From the NCBI GenBank assembly GCA_030638935.1, contig DAOWDR010000263.1:1-6281 (forward strand): a DNA stretch of 6,281 nt, given 5' to 3'. The stretch comes from Desulfobacteraceae bacterium. Lineage in GTDB: Bacteria; Desulfobacterota; Desulfobacteria; Desulfobacterales; Desulfobacteraceae. Of the stretch, positions 1-6,250 are shown piece after piece; the stretch's first letter is position 1; every line of letters begins with the position of its first letter. Below the pieces are notes generated by a model, which saw nothing but the letters and a program-made list of their open reading frames with translations, ran no database searches and was not told the DNA's origin. The translations under genes were made by a program, and so were the position numbers.

Positions 1-432
1 AACAATCACCTCAAACTCCTCTTTTTTGCTCATTATTGCTGCAACATTCAGGTTATTGGTGATAACCTTTAATTTGTTGTGATTCATTAATTCGTTTGCA
101 ACAAGTTCTGTTGTTGTACCGATATTAATAAAAAGAGAGGAGCTGTCCTGTATCATGGAGGATACTTTTCCGGCAATTTTCTTTTTTTCATTAAGAAAGA
201 TTTCTTTTCGATGCCTGTAGGCCACATTTTCCGTACTTACGGATAAGCCGGCCCCACCATGGTATCTTGAAATAACCCCCTCGCCGTCGAGAAAATTAAT
301 ATCTCTTCTGATGGTCTGGGGTGTCACATTGAACAGGGATGCCATTTCTTCTACTGTAACAAAACCATTGTTTTTGATCAGTGAAATAATTTCATCGTGT
401 CTTTTGTTGATGGTCTTTCGTTTGTTTGTCAT
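1..432 (-). CDS. glpR: DeoR-family transcriptional repressor, GlpR-like (partial, C-terminus off the left edge)
   Basis: This is the first 144 codons of a DeoR-family regulator, read leftwards from an ATG at 432-430; the family is usually about 250 residues, so the C-terminal part lies outside the window. Residues about 8-57 form the N-terminal winged helix, with the recognition-helix signature VTPQTIRRDI (about 37-46) followed by the typical RYHGGA. From about residue 85 the sugar-phosphate-sensing domain begins, with the phosphate-loop-like NIGTTTE and then VITNNLNVA. These segments follow E. coli GlpR (recalled as VSPQTIRRDL, RHHGGA, DIGTT, VTNNLNVA) better than other DeoR proteins, and the divergent neighbours are glpA and glpB. 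It probably represses that operon and is released by glycerol 3-phosphate; this is inferred from the family. An AAAGG at 440-436 lies only 3 nt before the ATG, a short but usable ribosome site. Family assignment is firm; the GlpR subtype is likely. Confidence 0.88.
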   Translation of the reverse strand, partial: MTNKRKTINKRHDEIISLIKNNGFVTVEEMASLFNVTPQTIRRDINFLDGEGVISRYHGGAGLSVSTENVAYRHRKEIFLNEKKKIAGKVSSMIQDSSSLFINIGTTTELVANELMNHNKLKVITNNLNVAAIMSKKEEFEVIV

Positions 433-472
433 AAGCCTTTATCTGTCAGCCTCATTTCAGGGTGTTGTTAAG

Positions 473-487
473 TTTCGTAAAACGATT
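473..487. promoter_or_regulatory. Candidate GlpR-like operator, imperfect palindrome
   Basis: TTTCGT and ACGATT flank a 3-bp AAA spacer, with four of six arm positions complementary. The TTCG/CGA half-site pattern resembles E. coli GlpR operators, which are built around TTCG and CGAA. It lies 41 bp upstream of the glpR start codon, on the glpR side of the divergent region, so it would fit autoregulation or repression of both genes. A related half-site, CGAACAT, sits at 636-642 closer to glpA without a good partner. The match is by eye only. Confidence 0.3.
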
Positions 488-508
488 ATTAACCACAGTC
501 CTTTGTTT

Positions 509-535
509 CTTATATCCAGGAAAATGATTTTTCAA
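509..535 (-). promoter_or_regulatory. Possible promoter for the divergent glpR gene
   Basis: Read on the minus strand, TTGAAA (535-530) is followed after 15 bp by TATAAG (514-509). These resemble sigma-70 -35 and -10 boxes, with the -10 at five of six consensus bases, but the spacing is shorter than the preferred 17 bp. Transcription would start near 502, giving a leader of about 70 nt that would include the palindrome at 473-487. In DNA this AT-rich such matches arise easily by chance, so support is weak. I see no convincing promoter facing glpA. Confidence 0.22.
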
Positions 536-549
536 TAGATTTTTTTTAA

Positions 550-565
550 AATACACATTTGTATT
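550..565. promoter_or_regulatory. Perfect 6-bp inverted repeat, operator-like
   Basis: AATACA (550-555) and TGTATT (560-565) are perfectly complementary around a 4-bp CATT centre, forming a 16-bp dyad in the middle of the divergent glpR-glpA spacer. Size and location suit a dimeric regulator's binding site. It lacks the TTCG/CGAA core of E. coli GlpR sites, so it could be a diverged GlpR operator or a site for another factor such as a global anaerobic or catabolite regulator. The protein that binds it cannot be told from the sequence. Confidence 0.35.
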
Positions 566-678
566 GAAATAAATTTTCATTTAGTATTCGTTTTATTCAC
601 TTGCGGAAATTTTTTATCCATGTTACTTGCTTTTTCGAACATATTTTTTTGACATAGCATAAATTAAGACTTTAGCTT

Positions 679-2253
679 ATGAAGAAAATGATAGAAACTC
701 AAGTCCTCATTATCGGCGGCGGTGTCACAGGAACAGGTATTGCCAGAGACCTTTCTTTAAGAGGCCTGAATGTCGTACTCATCGAAAAACAAGATTTAAA
801 TGCCGGAGCCTCGGGCGGGAATCATGGATTGCTGCACTCCGGGGCCAGATATGTCTGTTCAGATCCCAAAGCCGCTATTGAATGTAATAATGAACTGAAT
901 ATTATCAAAAAAACAGCTGGTCATTGTGTCGAAGAAACCAATGGTTTTTTTGTTGCAGTTCGTGGAGATGATGAAAAATATATCGCTGATTTTCCAGGGA
1001 TGTGCACTGCCGCCGGTATTCCTTTTAGAGGAATCGACCTGAATGATGCAAAACAGATGGAACCTGCACTATCTGATGAAGCAATAGCAGTGTACGAGGT
1101 TAATGATTCATCGGTTAACCCTTTTAAACTTTCAATAGAAAATATGAACGATGCGGTTTTAATGGGTGGGCAGTATTTCAGCTATTGTATGCTTCAATGC
1201 TTTGAAATAGAAAACAAAAAAATTATCCGTGCTAAAATTCAAAATAAGATCAGCAATGAAATTTTTTATATTAAGGCAGATACCTATATCAATGCCACCG
1301 GGGCCTGGGCGGGTCACGTGGCTTCCTTGGCCAATATTCCCATAAACATGGTATTTTCCAAGGGCAGTCTCCTTGTTACAAGCAAACGTATTACCAAAAG
1401 AGTTATAAACAGGTTAAGAAAAGCCACTGATGGCGATATTCTGGTTCCCGGAGGGGTCGTCTCTATTCTTGGAACAACATCGGTGAGAGTTGATTCCCCT
1501 GATAATATTTTTCCCACAGTAGATGAAGTTGATCATATTATCAGTGAGGGAGAAAAGATGATTCCCTCCCTTGCGACCTGTCGATATGTTAGAGCTTATT
1601 CAGGTGTTCGTCCCCTTGTGAGTATGGGAAATAACGATGATAGAGAAGTCAGTCGCGGATTTACCCTGGTTGACCATGAAAAAGACGGTGTGGACAATTT
1701 TGTAACCATTACAGGAGGAAAGCTTACCACCTATCGATTAATGGCTGAAAAAACATCTGATATCATATGCAGAAAACACGGGGTTATTTCGGAATGTCAG
1801 ACAAGGGGCACTGTCCTGCCTTCAACAAAAAGCGGTGAATGGTCGGAACCAGGGGTGGGTATCAGTGAATCCTTTGAGTCAAAAACAGCCCATGATCCTC
1901 TTTTGTGTGAGTGCGAAATGGTACCTGCAAGTGCCATTGATACGATCATTAATTCCATTAAAGAAAATAAGGGTAATCCTGATTTGACGTCCATAGCCCT
2001 TAGAAGCCGGGTTGGAAAGGGGCCTTGCCAGGGATCTTTTTGCAGCGTCAGGATATTATCCCACATGTACAATAACGATAAAATCATGAATTCCGCCGGA
2101 ATTAATGATCTGAGAACCTTTTTAAACGAGAGATGGAAAGGCGAGCAGTCATTGCTATGGGATCAGGCAATTGTCCAGTCATCACTTAAGGAAATGATAC
2201 ATTGCGGTTTGTTTGGGCTTGAAATATTCAACGGTTGCAAAAGTGAAAAATAA
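679..2253 (+). CDS. glpA: Anaerobic glycerol-3-phosphate dehydrogenase, FAD/Fe-S catalytic subunit A
   Basis: The product oxidises sn-glycerol 3-phosphate to dihydroxyacetone phosphate and passes electrons through FAD to its partner subunits. The 524-residue length is close to E. coli GlpA (about 540). The FAD dinucleotide fold opens with IIGGGVTGTG (residues 11-20), followed by the conserved NHGLLHSGARY (48-58). Further GlpA/GlpD blocks are DILVPGG, GTTSVR, AYSGVRPLV and ITGGKLTTYRLMAE. The C-terminal BFD-like domain carries C410-x-C412 and C450-x4-C455, the four ligands expected for a [2Fe-2S] cluster; this region is present in GlpA but absent from aerobic GlpD. The family motif TFLNERWKG follows. 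No clear Shine-Dalgarno sequence precedes ATG 679, and an in-frame ATG at 688 is an alternative start that would remove three residues. It is the first gene of a tightly packed operon diverging from glpR and overlaps the next gene. The protein is probably peripheral on the cytoplasmic face, held by the membrane protein encoded at 3540-5162. Confidence 0.95.
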   Translation: MKKMIETQVLIIGGGVTGTGIARDLSLRGLNVVLIEKQDLNAGASGGNHGLLHSGARYVCSDPKAAIECNNELNIIKKTAGHCVEETNGFFVAVRGDDEKYIADFPGMCTAAGIPFRGIDLNDAKQMEPALSDEAIAVYEVNDSSVNPFKLSIENMNDAVLMGGQYFSYCMLQCFEIENKKIIRAKIQNKISNEIFYIKADTYINATGAWAGHVASLANIPINMVFSKGSLLVTSKRITKRVINRLRKATDGDILVPGGVVSILGTTSVRVDSPDNIFPTVDEVDHIISEGEKMIPSLATCRYVRAYSGVRPLVSMGNNDDREVSRGFTLVDHEKDGVDNFVTITGGKLTTYRLMAEKTSDIICRKHGVISECQTRGTVLPSTKSGEWSEPGVGISESFESKTAHDPLLCECEMVPASAIDTIINSIKENKGNPDLTSIALRSRVGKGPCQGSFCSVRILSHMYNNDKIMNSAGINDLRTFLNERWKGEQSLLWDQAIVQSSLKEMIHCGLFGLEIFNGCKSEK

Positions 2254-3547
2254 ACAAAACATAAATTGCGACCTATTAATCATCGGTGCCGGCTTTGCGG
2301 GCATGGTAGCAGCCGCCAGGGCATCAAGTCTTGGATTAACAACGGTTATGGTTGGCAATTCTTCCAATTTGTTTTTGGTCAGCGGGTTGTTTGATTTTTT
2401 GGGCGTTTATCCCATTGACTCCGGTCATTTATTAGATTCTCCCAGAGCAGGTTTGGAAAAACTTAAGAATGACAGCCCCCTTCATCCCTATTCAAAAATC
2501 GGGTATGAAAATGTTCTTGAAAGTTTTGATTTTCTAAAAAATTATTTAGCTTCTGCCGGGCTTGATTATCAATCAAACAACAATAAAAATTATTTTGTTC
2601 TGACTGCCGCAGGTACCTTTAAACCAAGTTTTATGGTGCCGAAAACCTTTTTAAAAGGCTGTGGTATTAACCAGGCAAAAAGAGTTTTGTTCGTTGATTT
2701 TAAGGGGTTGAGAGAATTTTCTGCAAAACAGATTGCCAATGTTATCCAGGATACCTGTTCCCCCGGACCAATATCAGGATCAACATTGACCATTGAAATA
2801 CCAGATGTAACAAGCACTCTCAATCCAACCCTATTGGCCAATTTGTTTGAAGACAATCAATTTTTGAAATATCTTTCAAAAAAAATCGCCCCCTTTTCGA
2901 AAAATACGGATCTTGTGGGGTTACCTGCTGTGTGCGGTCTAAACAATAGTTTGGAAATCCTAGAAAAACTGGAAGAAATGACAGGTCTTGATTGTTTCGA
3001 AATCCCGGGCATGCCGCCTTCTCTCCCGGGATTAAGATTAAAAAATGCATTTGAAAAACAATTGTCAAAAAATAAGGTTCTTTTTTTAAGCAACTCAAAA
3101 ATCCAATCCCATGGGTTTGAAAACCATCAATTTGTTTTGAATGCCACAACCCAGAACATGAATACCCAAATTACCAGTAAGGGAGTTATACTTGCAACCG
3201 GCAGATTCCCGGGTGGCGGGCTCCATGCAACAAGAGAAGAGATAACTGAAACTGTATTCAACCTTCCTGTTTGCCAACCTGAAAAAAGGAACCTATGGTA
3301 TCTTTTGAATTTTTTTAATTCAAAAGGCCATGCCATTAACCGGGCAGGGATTGAAACCGATGATACCTTTAGACCTGTGGATCAGAATAACAGGCCGGTA
3401 TTTAACAATCTTTATGCCGTTGGGTCTATTCTGGCCCATAATGACTGGGTAAGACTTAAATCAGGTTCAGGGGTATCCTGTGCCACCGCCTTTGCAGCTG
3501 TTAATAATTTTTATAACTCAGTATTTGACGGGGTCGTTAATGTTTGA
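2243..3547 (+). CDS. glpB: Anaerobic glycerol-3-phosphate dehydrogenase, flavoprotein subunit B
   Basis: GlpB pairs with GlpA in the anaerobic enzyme and relays electrons towards the Fe-S and membrane components. From GTG 2243 the product is 434 residues, near E. coli GlpB (about 420). The Rossmann FAD motif is DLLIIGAGFAG (10-20). Recognisable GlpB blocks follow: FLVSGLFDFLG, a GLEKL/HPYS segment, FKPSFMVP, a GMPPSLPGLRLKNAFEKQL segment, ILATGRFPGGGL, and the C-terminal FAD-closing NLYAVGSILAHNDW followed by a Gly/Ser-rich helix start. The start is uncertain. GTG 2243 overlaps glpA by 11 bp and places the FAD motif 15 residues from the N-terminus, much as in E. coli. An in-frame TTG at 2213 would add ten residues and overlap glpA by 41 bp. 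Neither has a good ribosome site, so translation is probably coupled to glpA. GlpB is diverged overall, but the order A-B supports the call. Confidence 0.9.
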   Translation: MKNKQNINCDLLIIGAGFAGMVAAARASSLGLTTVMVGNSSNLFLVSGLFDFLGVYPIDSGHLLDSPRAGLEKLKNDSPLHPYSKIGYENVLESFDFLKNYLASAGLDYQSNNNKNYFVLTAAGTFKPSFMVPKTFLKGCGINQAKRVLFVDFKGLREFSAKQIANVIQDTCSPGPISGSTLTIEIPDVTSTLNPTLLANLFEDNQFLKYLSKKIAPFSKNTDLVGLPAVCGLNNSLEILEKLEEMTGLDCFEIPGMPPSLPGLRLKNAFEKQLSKNKVLFLSNSKIQSHGFENHQFVLNATTQNMNTQITSKGVILATGRFPGGGLHATREEITETVFNLPVCQPEKRNLWYLLNFFNSKGHAINRAGIETDDTFRPVDQNNRPVFNNLYAVGSILAHNDWVRLKSGSGVSCATAFAAVNNFYNSVFDGVVNV

Positions 3548-5162
3548 TGCCCTGTATATTTCGTTAATCATTTTAATCCTGGGATTGGTTTTTCAACTCC
3601 ACAGGTTTAAAAAGGGCGGGCAATTTTTTAAAGAAAATAAAAAAGAGCATCACACAAATACGTTCTTCCAGGTCAAAGATTTTGCTTTAAATAGTTTTTT
3701 CCAAACAAAACTTTTTAAAGCTGGAAAAATAAGATGGGGCTTTCATTTTTTTCTTTTTCTTGGTTTTTTATATCTTGTTATTGTACATGCCCTCCATGGT
3801 GTGACTTCCCCTGTTCTGTTCGACAACTATGATCCAACTGTTGACCCCTATCAGTTTTTAAGGAACCTGACCGGTGTCTTGGTTTTAACCGGTTGTGCTG
3901 CCTTTCTTTTTCGCAGAGGCTTTAATAATAGGATCTCCCAGGATAAAAATGTGAAATATAAGGGCGTTTTTTCTATAATTCTGATCCTGCTGTTGGTTTT
4001 ATCCGGTTTTTTGCTTGAAGCCTCAAAGATTATATCTGAACCTGTTTTCATGGAAATGGTTGAGGACTATTCAGACCTTGACGAAGAAACAGGGCTTTTG
4101 GATCTGAAACTTTTTTGGAAAAATAACTATAATGTTGTTTTTACAAAAGATATAGAGAGCTTCCCAAATGGGCTTGAAAATGGTCGGCTTTTAAATGAAG
4201 AATATTGTCTTCCCTGTCATTCAAACATAAAGTCCGCTTTTTTATCAAGCGTTATAGCAAAAACTATAGCCACCCAAGGGAAGGCTCTAAACCATTATAG
4301 AATAGATAAAACCTTTTATGTGATCCACTATTATCTTTGTCTGTTACTGCTGATCTGCCTTCCCTTTTCAAGACTTTTTCACCTGTTGCTGATCCCTTTT
4401 GCAAGCAGCAGGAAAAACCTGGGCCTGGATACTTTTCTGGAAAATAAGGCTTTTATAAATATAGCCTCTTTATATGCTTGTACAAATTGCGGGTATTGCT
4501 CCCAGGTATGCAGTGTTTACCCTAATTTTCAAATAACCGGAAACCAGGATGTACTGCCCCATTCAAAAATTGAATCTGTTAAAAGGATGATACAAAATCC
4601 CGGCACTGATAATTTTTGGCAATTGCAGTCAGGTAATGGTGAGTGCACCATGTGCTACAATTGTACTGATATCTGCCCATCCGGCATTGATCTGCAAAGT
4701 TTATGGTCTGTCCTGGATAAAAAACTGAATACCATGGGGTATGCTGATAATAGCTCTTTTATCAAAGACACCTCCCTTAAAGAATGGACAAAAAAAGAAG
4801 AAGCATATATCAGATTAAGCCCGGGGGATGAATTGACCTCGGATCTTGCAGACAGGGCTGAGGCTTTTGAAAAATGCATCCAGTGTACAATTTGCACTAA
4901 TGTTTGTCCCATTGTGGAGTATGATTTAAATCAAAATGACATAACTCCCCACCAGGTAATGAATCTTCTCCGGCTTGGCAAAAAACATCTGGCAACCCGA
5001 ACACGTATGGTGTGGACCTGTTTGACCTGTTATTCCTGCCAGGAGCACTGCCCCCAGGAAATTAGGGTGGCGGATATACTTCTGGAACTTCGAAACTGCG
5101 GAAGTGTGAGTGCCGATCTGATAAAACAAACCCAGAAACCCATAAGGCTGATAAATAGATGA
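3540..5162 (+). CDS. Membrane cytochrome b (NarI/HdrE-like) fused to a double [4Fe-4S] dicluster (HdrC/GlpC-like), with a CXXCH loop
   Basis: This 540-residue protein is probably the membrane anchor and electron outlet of the GlpAB enzyme. Five hydrophobic segments are visible at about 5-20, 67-86, 110-124, 143-160 and 258-288. H69, H83 or H86 in helix 2 and H263/H281 in helix 5 (18 apart, as in NarI) are candidate b-haem ligands. Lys/Arg-rich loops after helices 1 and 3 predict N-out, C-in topology. This puts the long 4-5 loop in the periplasm, and that loop holds a CXXCH haem c motif (C223-H227). The cytoplasmic C-terminus has four CxxCxxCxxxC motifs at C314-324, C369-379, C446-456 and C494-504, enough for four [4Fe-4S] clusters. 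The third motif region (FEKCIQCTICTNVCP) closely resembles the N-terminus of E. coli GlpC. I chose ATG 3540, 8 bp inside glpB, because GGGG at 3530-3533 precedes it; an in-frame GTG at 3480 would lie deep inside glpB. Its stop overlaps the next start (ATGA). The architecture is clear; quinone reactivity and partners are inferred. Confidence 0.85.
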   Translation: MFDALYISLIILILGLVFQLHRFKKGGQFFKENKKEHHTNTFFQVKDFALNSFFQTKLFKAGKIRWGFHFFLFLGFLYLVIVHALHGVTSPVLFDNYDPTVDPYQFLRNLTGVLVLTGCAAFLFRRGFNNRISQDKNVKYKGVFSIILILLLVLSGFLLEASKIISEPVFMEMVEDYSDLDEETGLLDLKLFWKNNYNVVFTKDIESFPNGLENGRLLNEEYCLPCHSNIKSAFLSSVIAKTIATQGKALNHYRIDKTFYVIHYYLCLLLLICLPFSRLFHLLLIPFASSRKNLGLDTFLENKAFINIASLYACTNCGYCSQVCSVYPNFQITGNQDVLPHSKIESVKRMIQNPGTDNFWQLQSGNGECTMCYNCTDICPSGIDLQSLWSVLDKKLNTMGYADNSSFIKDTSLKEWTKKEEAYIRLSPGDELTSDLADRAEAFEKCIQCTICTNVCPIVEYDLNQNDITPHQVMNLLRLGKKHLATRTRMVWTCLTCYSCQEHCPQEIRVADILLELRNCGSVSADLIKQTQKPIRLINR

Positions 5163-5992
5163 AGCTTGCTTATTTTCCAGGGTGCAAAATTTCTTTTTAT
5201 ATGAAGGATTATGGTATCTCTTTTGAAGCATTGATGGAAAATTTAGGGGTGCAACTTGTTAAGCTTCCTTTTAATTGCTGCGGTTATCCTGAAAGAAGCA
5301 AGAATTTTGAAGTTTCAATTTTATCTTCAATAAAAAATTATGCCCTTGCACAACAATATGATCTTGATATTATCACGCCCTGTAAATGTTGTTTTGGACA
5401 GTTTAAACATGCATCATACTGGTATGATCAAAACAAAGAGCTAAAGAAAAAAATAGATAATATTCTTGCCCGGGAAAATCTGTCCTGGGACGGCAAAACC
5501 CAAATCAAGCATTTGCTTTCCTTTCTCCATGATGATTTTGGTATCCATGAATTGGAAAAGAGAATAAAAAGAAAACTGCCTGGAAAAAACATTGCTGTTC
5601 AGTACGGATGTCACGCATTGAGACCCTTTTCCATTACCGGGTTTGATAATCCTTATGCCCCTAAAATTTTTGAAGAACTTCTCAATATCACCGGTGTAAA
5701 AACCGTTGAATGGTCAAAAAGCACAGAATGCTGCGGTAATCCCATTTTTGAAACCAACCCAAGACTGTCCCTGAAGATTCTTCAAAACAAAATAAAAACT
5801 GCCAAGGATGCCGGAGCTGATTATATCTGCACTGCATGCACCCACTGCCAGATGCAATACGAAATGATTAAAGATCAAGAACAAGTAAACAATCCTGGGA
5901 CTATTCTTTTCACCCAGGTGCTTGGTGCTGCACTCGGCATCAATAGGAATCGCTTGTCCACAACCGGAAGATTACCTTCATCTTTTATGTAG
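5159..5992 (+). CDS. HdrB-like CCG-domain protein (heterodisulfide reductase subunit B / GlpC C-terminal half)
   Basis: The 277-residue product has two complete cysteine-rich CCG domains. The first comprises C9 (YFPGC), C40-C41 (NCCGYP) and C75-x2-C78. The second comprises C151 (YGCH), C191-C192 (ECCGNP) and C227-x2-C230 within CTACTHC. In methanogen HdrB such domains bind noncubane [4Fe-4S] clusters that act on a disulfide; in GlpC, SdhE-type and DsrK-type proteins related domains carry electrons at the end of Fe-S relays. All expected cysteines are present, so both sites look functional. No signal peptide or membrane segment is seen, so it should be cytoplasmic. Its ATG overlaps the upstream TGA by 4 bp, so translational coupling and a stoichiometric partnership with the membrane Fe-S protein are likely. 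Together the two proteins cover the domain content of E. coli GlpC. An alternative is a stand-alone HdrB handling a thiol/disulfide; the operon context favours the GlpC-like role. Confidence 0.88.
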   Translation: MKLAYFPGCKISFYMKDYGISFEALMENLGVQLVKLPFNCCGYPERSKNFEVSILSSIKNYALAQQYDLDIITPCKCCFGQFKHASYWYDQNKELKKKIDNILARENLSWDGKTQIKHLLSFLHDDFGIHELEKRIKRKLPGKNIAVQYGCHALRPFSITGFDNPYAPKIFEELLNITGVKTVEWSKSTECCGNPIFETNPRLSLKILQNKIKTAKDAGADYICTACTHCQMQYEMIKDQEQVNNPGTILFTQVLGAALGINRNRLSTTGRLPSSFM

Positions 5993-6007
5993 GGAGCAGG
6001 GTCACAA

Positions 6008-6202
6008 ATGAATAACAACAAAAAAAAGGAAGATAGAGCCGCCATGGAAATCTCATACTATTGCCAGAACAGGCAATGCCAAATTATTCAAAAAAAATCC
6101 TATGTGTTAAAACTGAAACTGGATGATGTGATGGATGAAAAAAATATAGCTCAAATGTATTGCCCACATTGCAAAACAGAATTAAAGACTGAAAAATCTT
6201 AA
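6008..6202 (+). CDS. Small putative zinc-ribbon protein of unknown function
   Basis: The product has 64 residues and I do not recognise its family. Two cysteine pairs are spaced like a zinc ribbon: C19-x4-C24 (YCQNRQC) and C52-x2-C55 (YCPHC), the second in the typical CPHCKTEL form. The segment between them alternates hydrophobic and charged residues (VLKLKLDDV), as expected for beta strands. The first 12 residues are Lys/Asn/Asp-rich and could be a tail; an in-frame ATG at 6044 is a possible shorter start. ATG 6008 is preferred because GCAGGG (5996-6001) lies six bases upstream. It sits 15 bp after the HdrB-like gene on the same strand, so it is probably the last gene of the operon. It might be a structural or assembly factor for the redox complex, but the sequence gives no direct evidence of this. 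Zinc binding is inferred from the cysteine pattern. Confidence 0.68.
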   Translation: MNNNKKKEDRAAMEISYYCQNRQCQIIQKKSYVLKLKLDDVMDEKNIAQMYCPHCKTELKTEKS

Positions 6203-6250
6203 GACCGATTAAAAATTGAATTCCATTGTTTTTTTAAAGGGTCTTAAGAT
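6196..6250. repeat. Perfect 11-bp inverted repeat spanning the operon's last stop codon (possible terminator or hairpin)
   Basis: ATCTTAAGACC (6196-6206) and GGTCTTAAGAT (6240-6250) are exact reverse complements separated by 33 nt. The left arm contains the TAA stop (6200-6202) of the zinc-ribbon gene. Each arm also contains the self-complementary TCTTAAGA. A T-rich tract (TTGTTTTTTT) lies in the loop before the right arm rather than after it, so this is not a standard intrinsic terminator for rightward transcription. It may still fold in RNA as a 3'-end stabilising hairpin, or mark a regulator site for a gene beyond the window. Confidence 0.45.

Noticed and set aside
311..538. Plus-strand reading frame of 75 codons overlapping the glpR start and its upstream region
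   Set aside because: It is antisense to the well-supported GlpR coding sequence, has a low-complexity hydrophobic product, and no ribosome site or recognisable motif.
649..678. TTGACA at 649-654, a perfect -35 consensus just before glpA
   Set aside because: A -10 box at normal spacing would fall at about 672-678 and is poor, and transcription would begin past the ATG at 679. It is more likely chance in AT-rich DNA.
2820..3336. Several overlapping minus-strand reading frames opposite glpB
   Set aside because: They are shadows of glpB: no conserved motifs, no ribosome sites, mutually overlapping, and glpB itself is strongly supported on the plus strand.
3480..3539. Upstream GTG start for the cytochrome b fusion that would add 20 residues
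   Set aside because: It lies 68 bp inside glpB and yields a proline-rich then hydrophobic extension with no ribosome site. ATG 3540 has GGGG six bases upstream and fits an N-out first helix directly.
5828..5850. CTACTHC in the HdrB-like protein as a possible haem c site
   Set aside because: It is not CXXCH; the cysteines complete the second CCG domain together with C151 and C191-C192, and the protein has no export signal.
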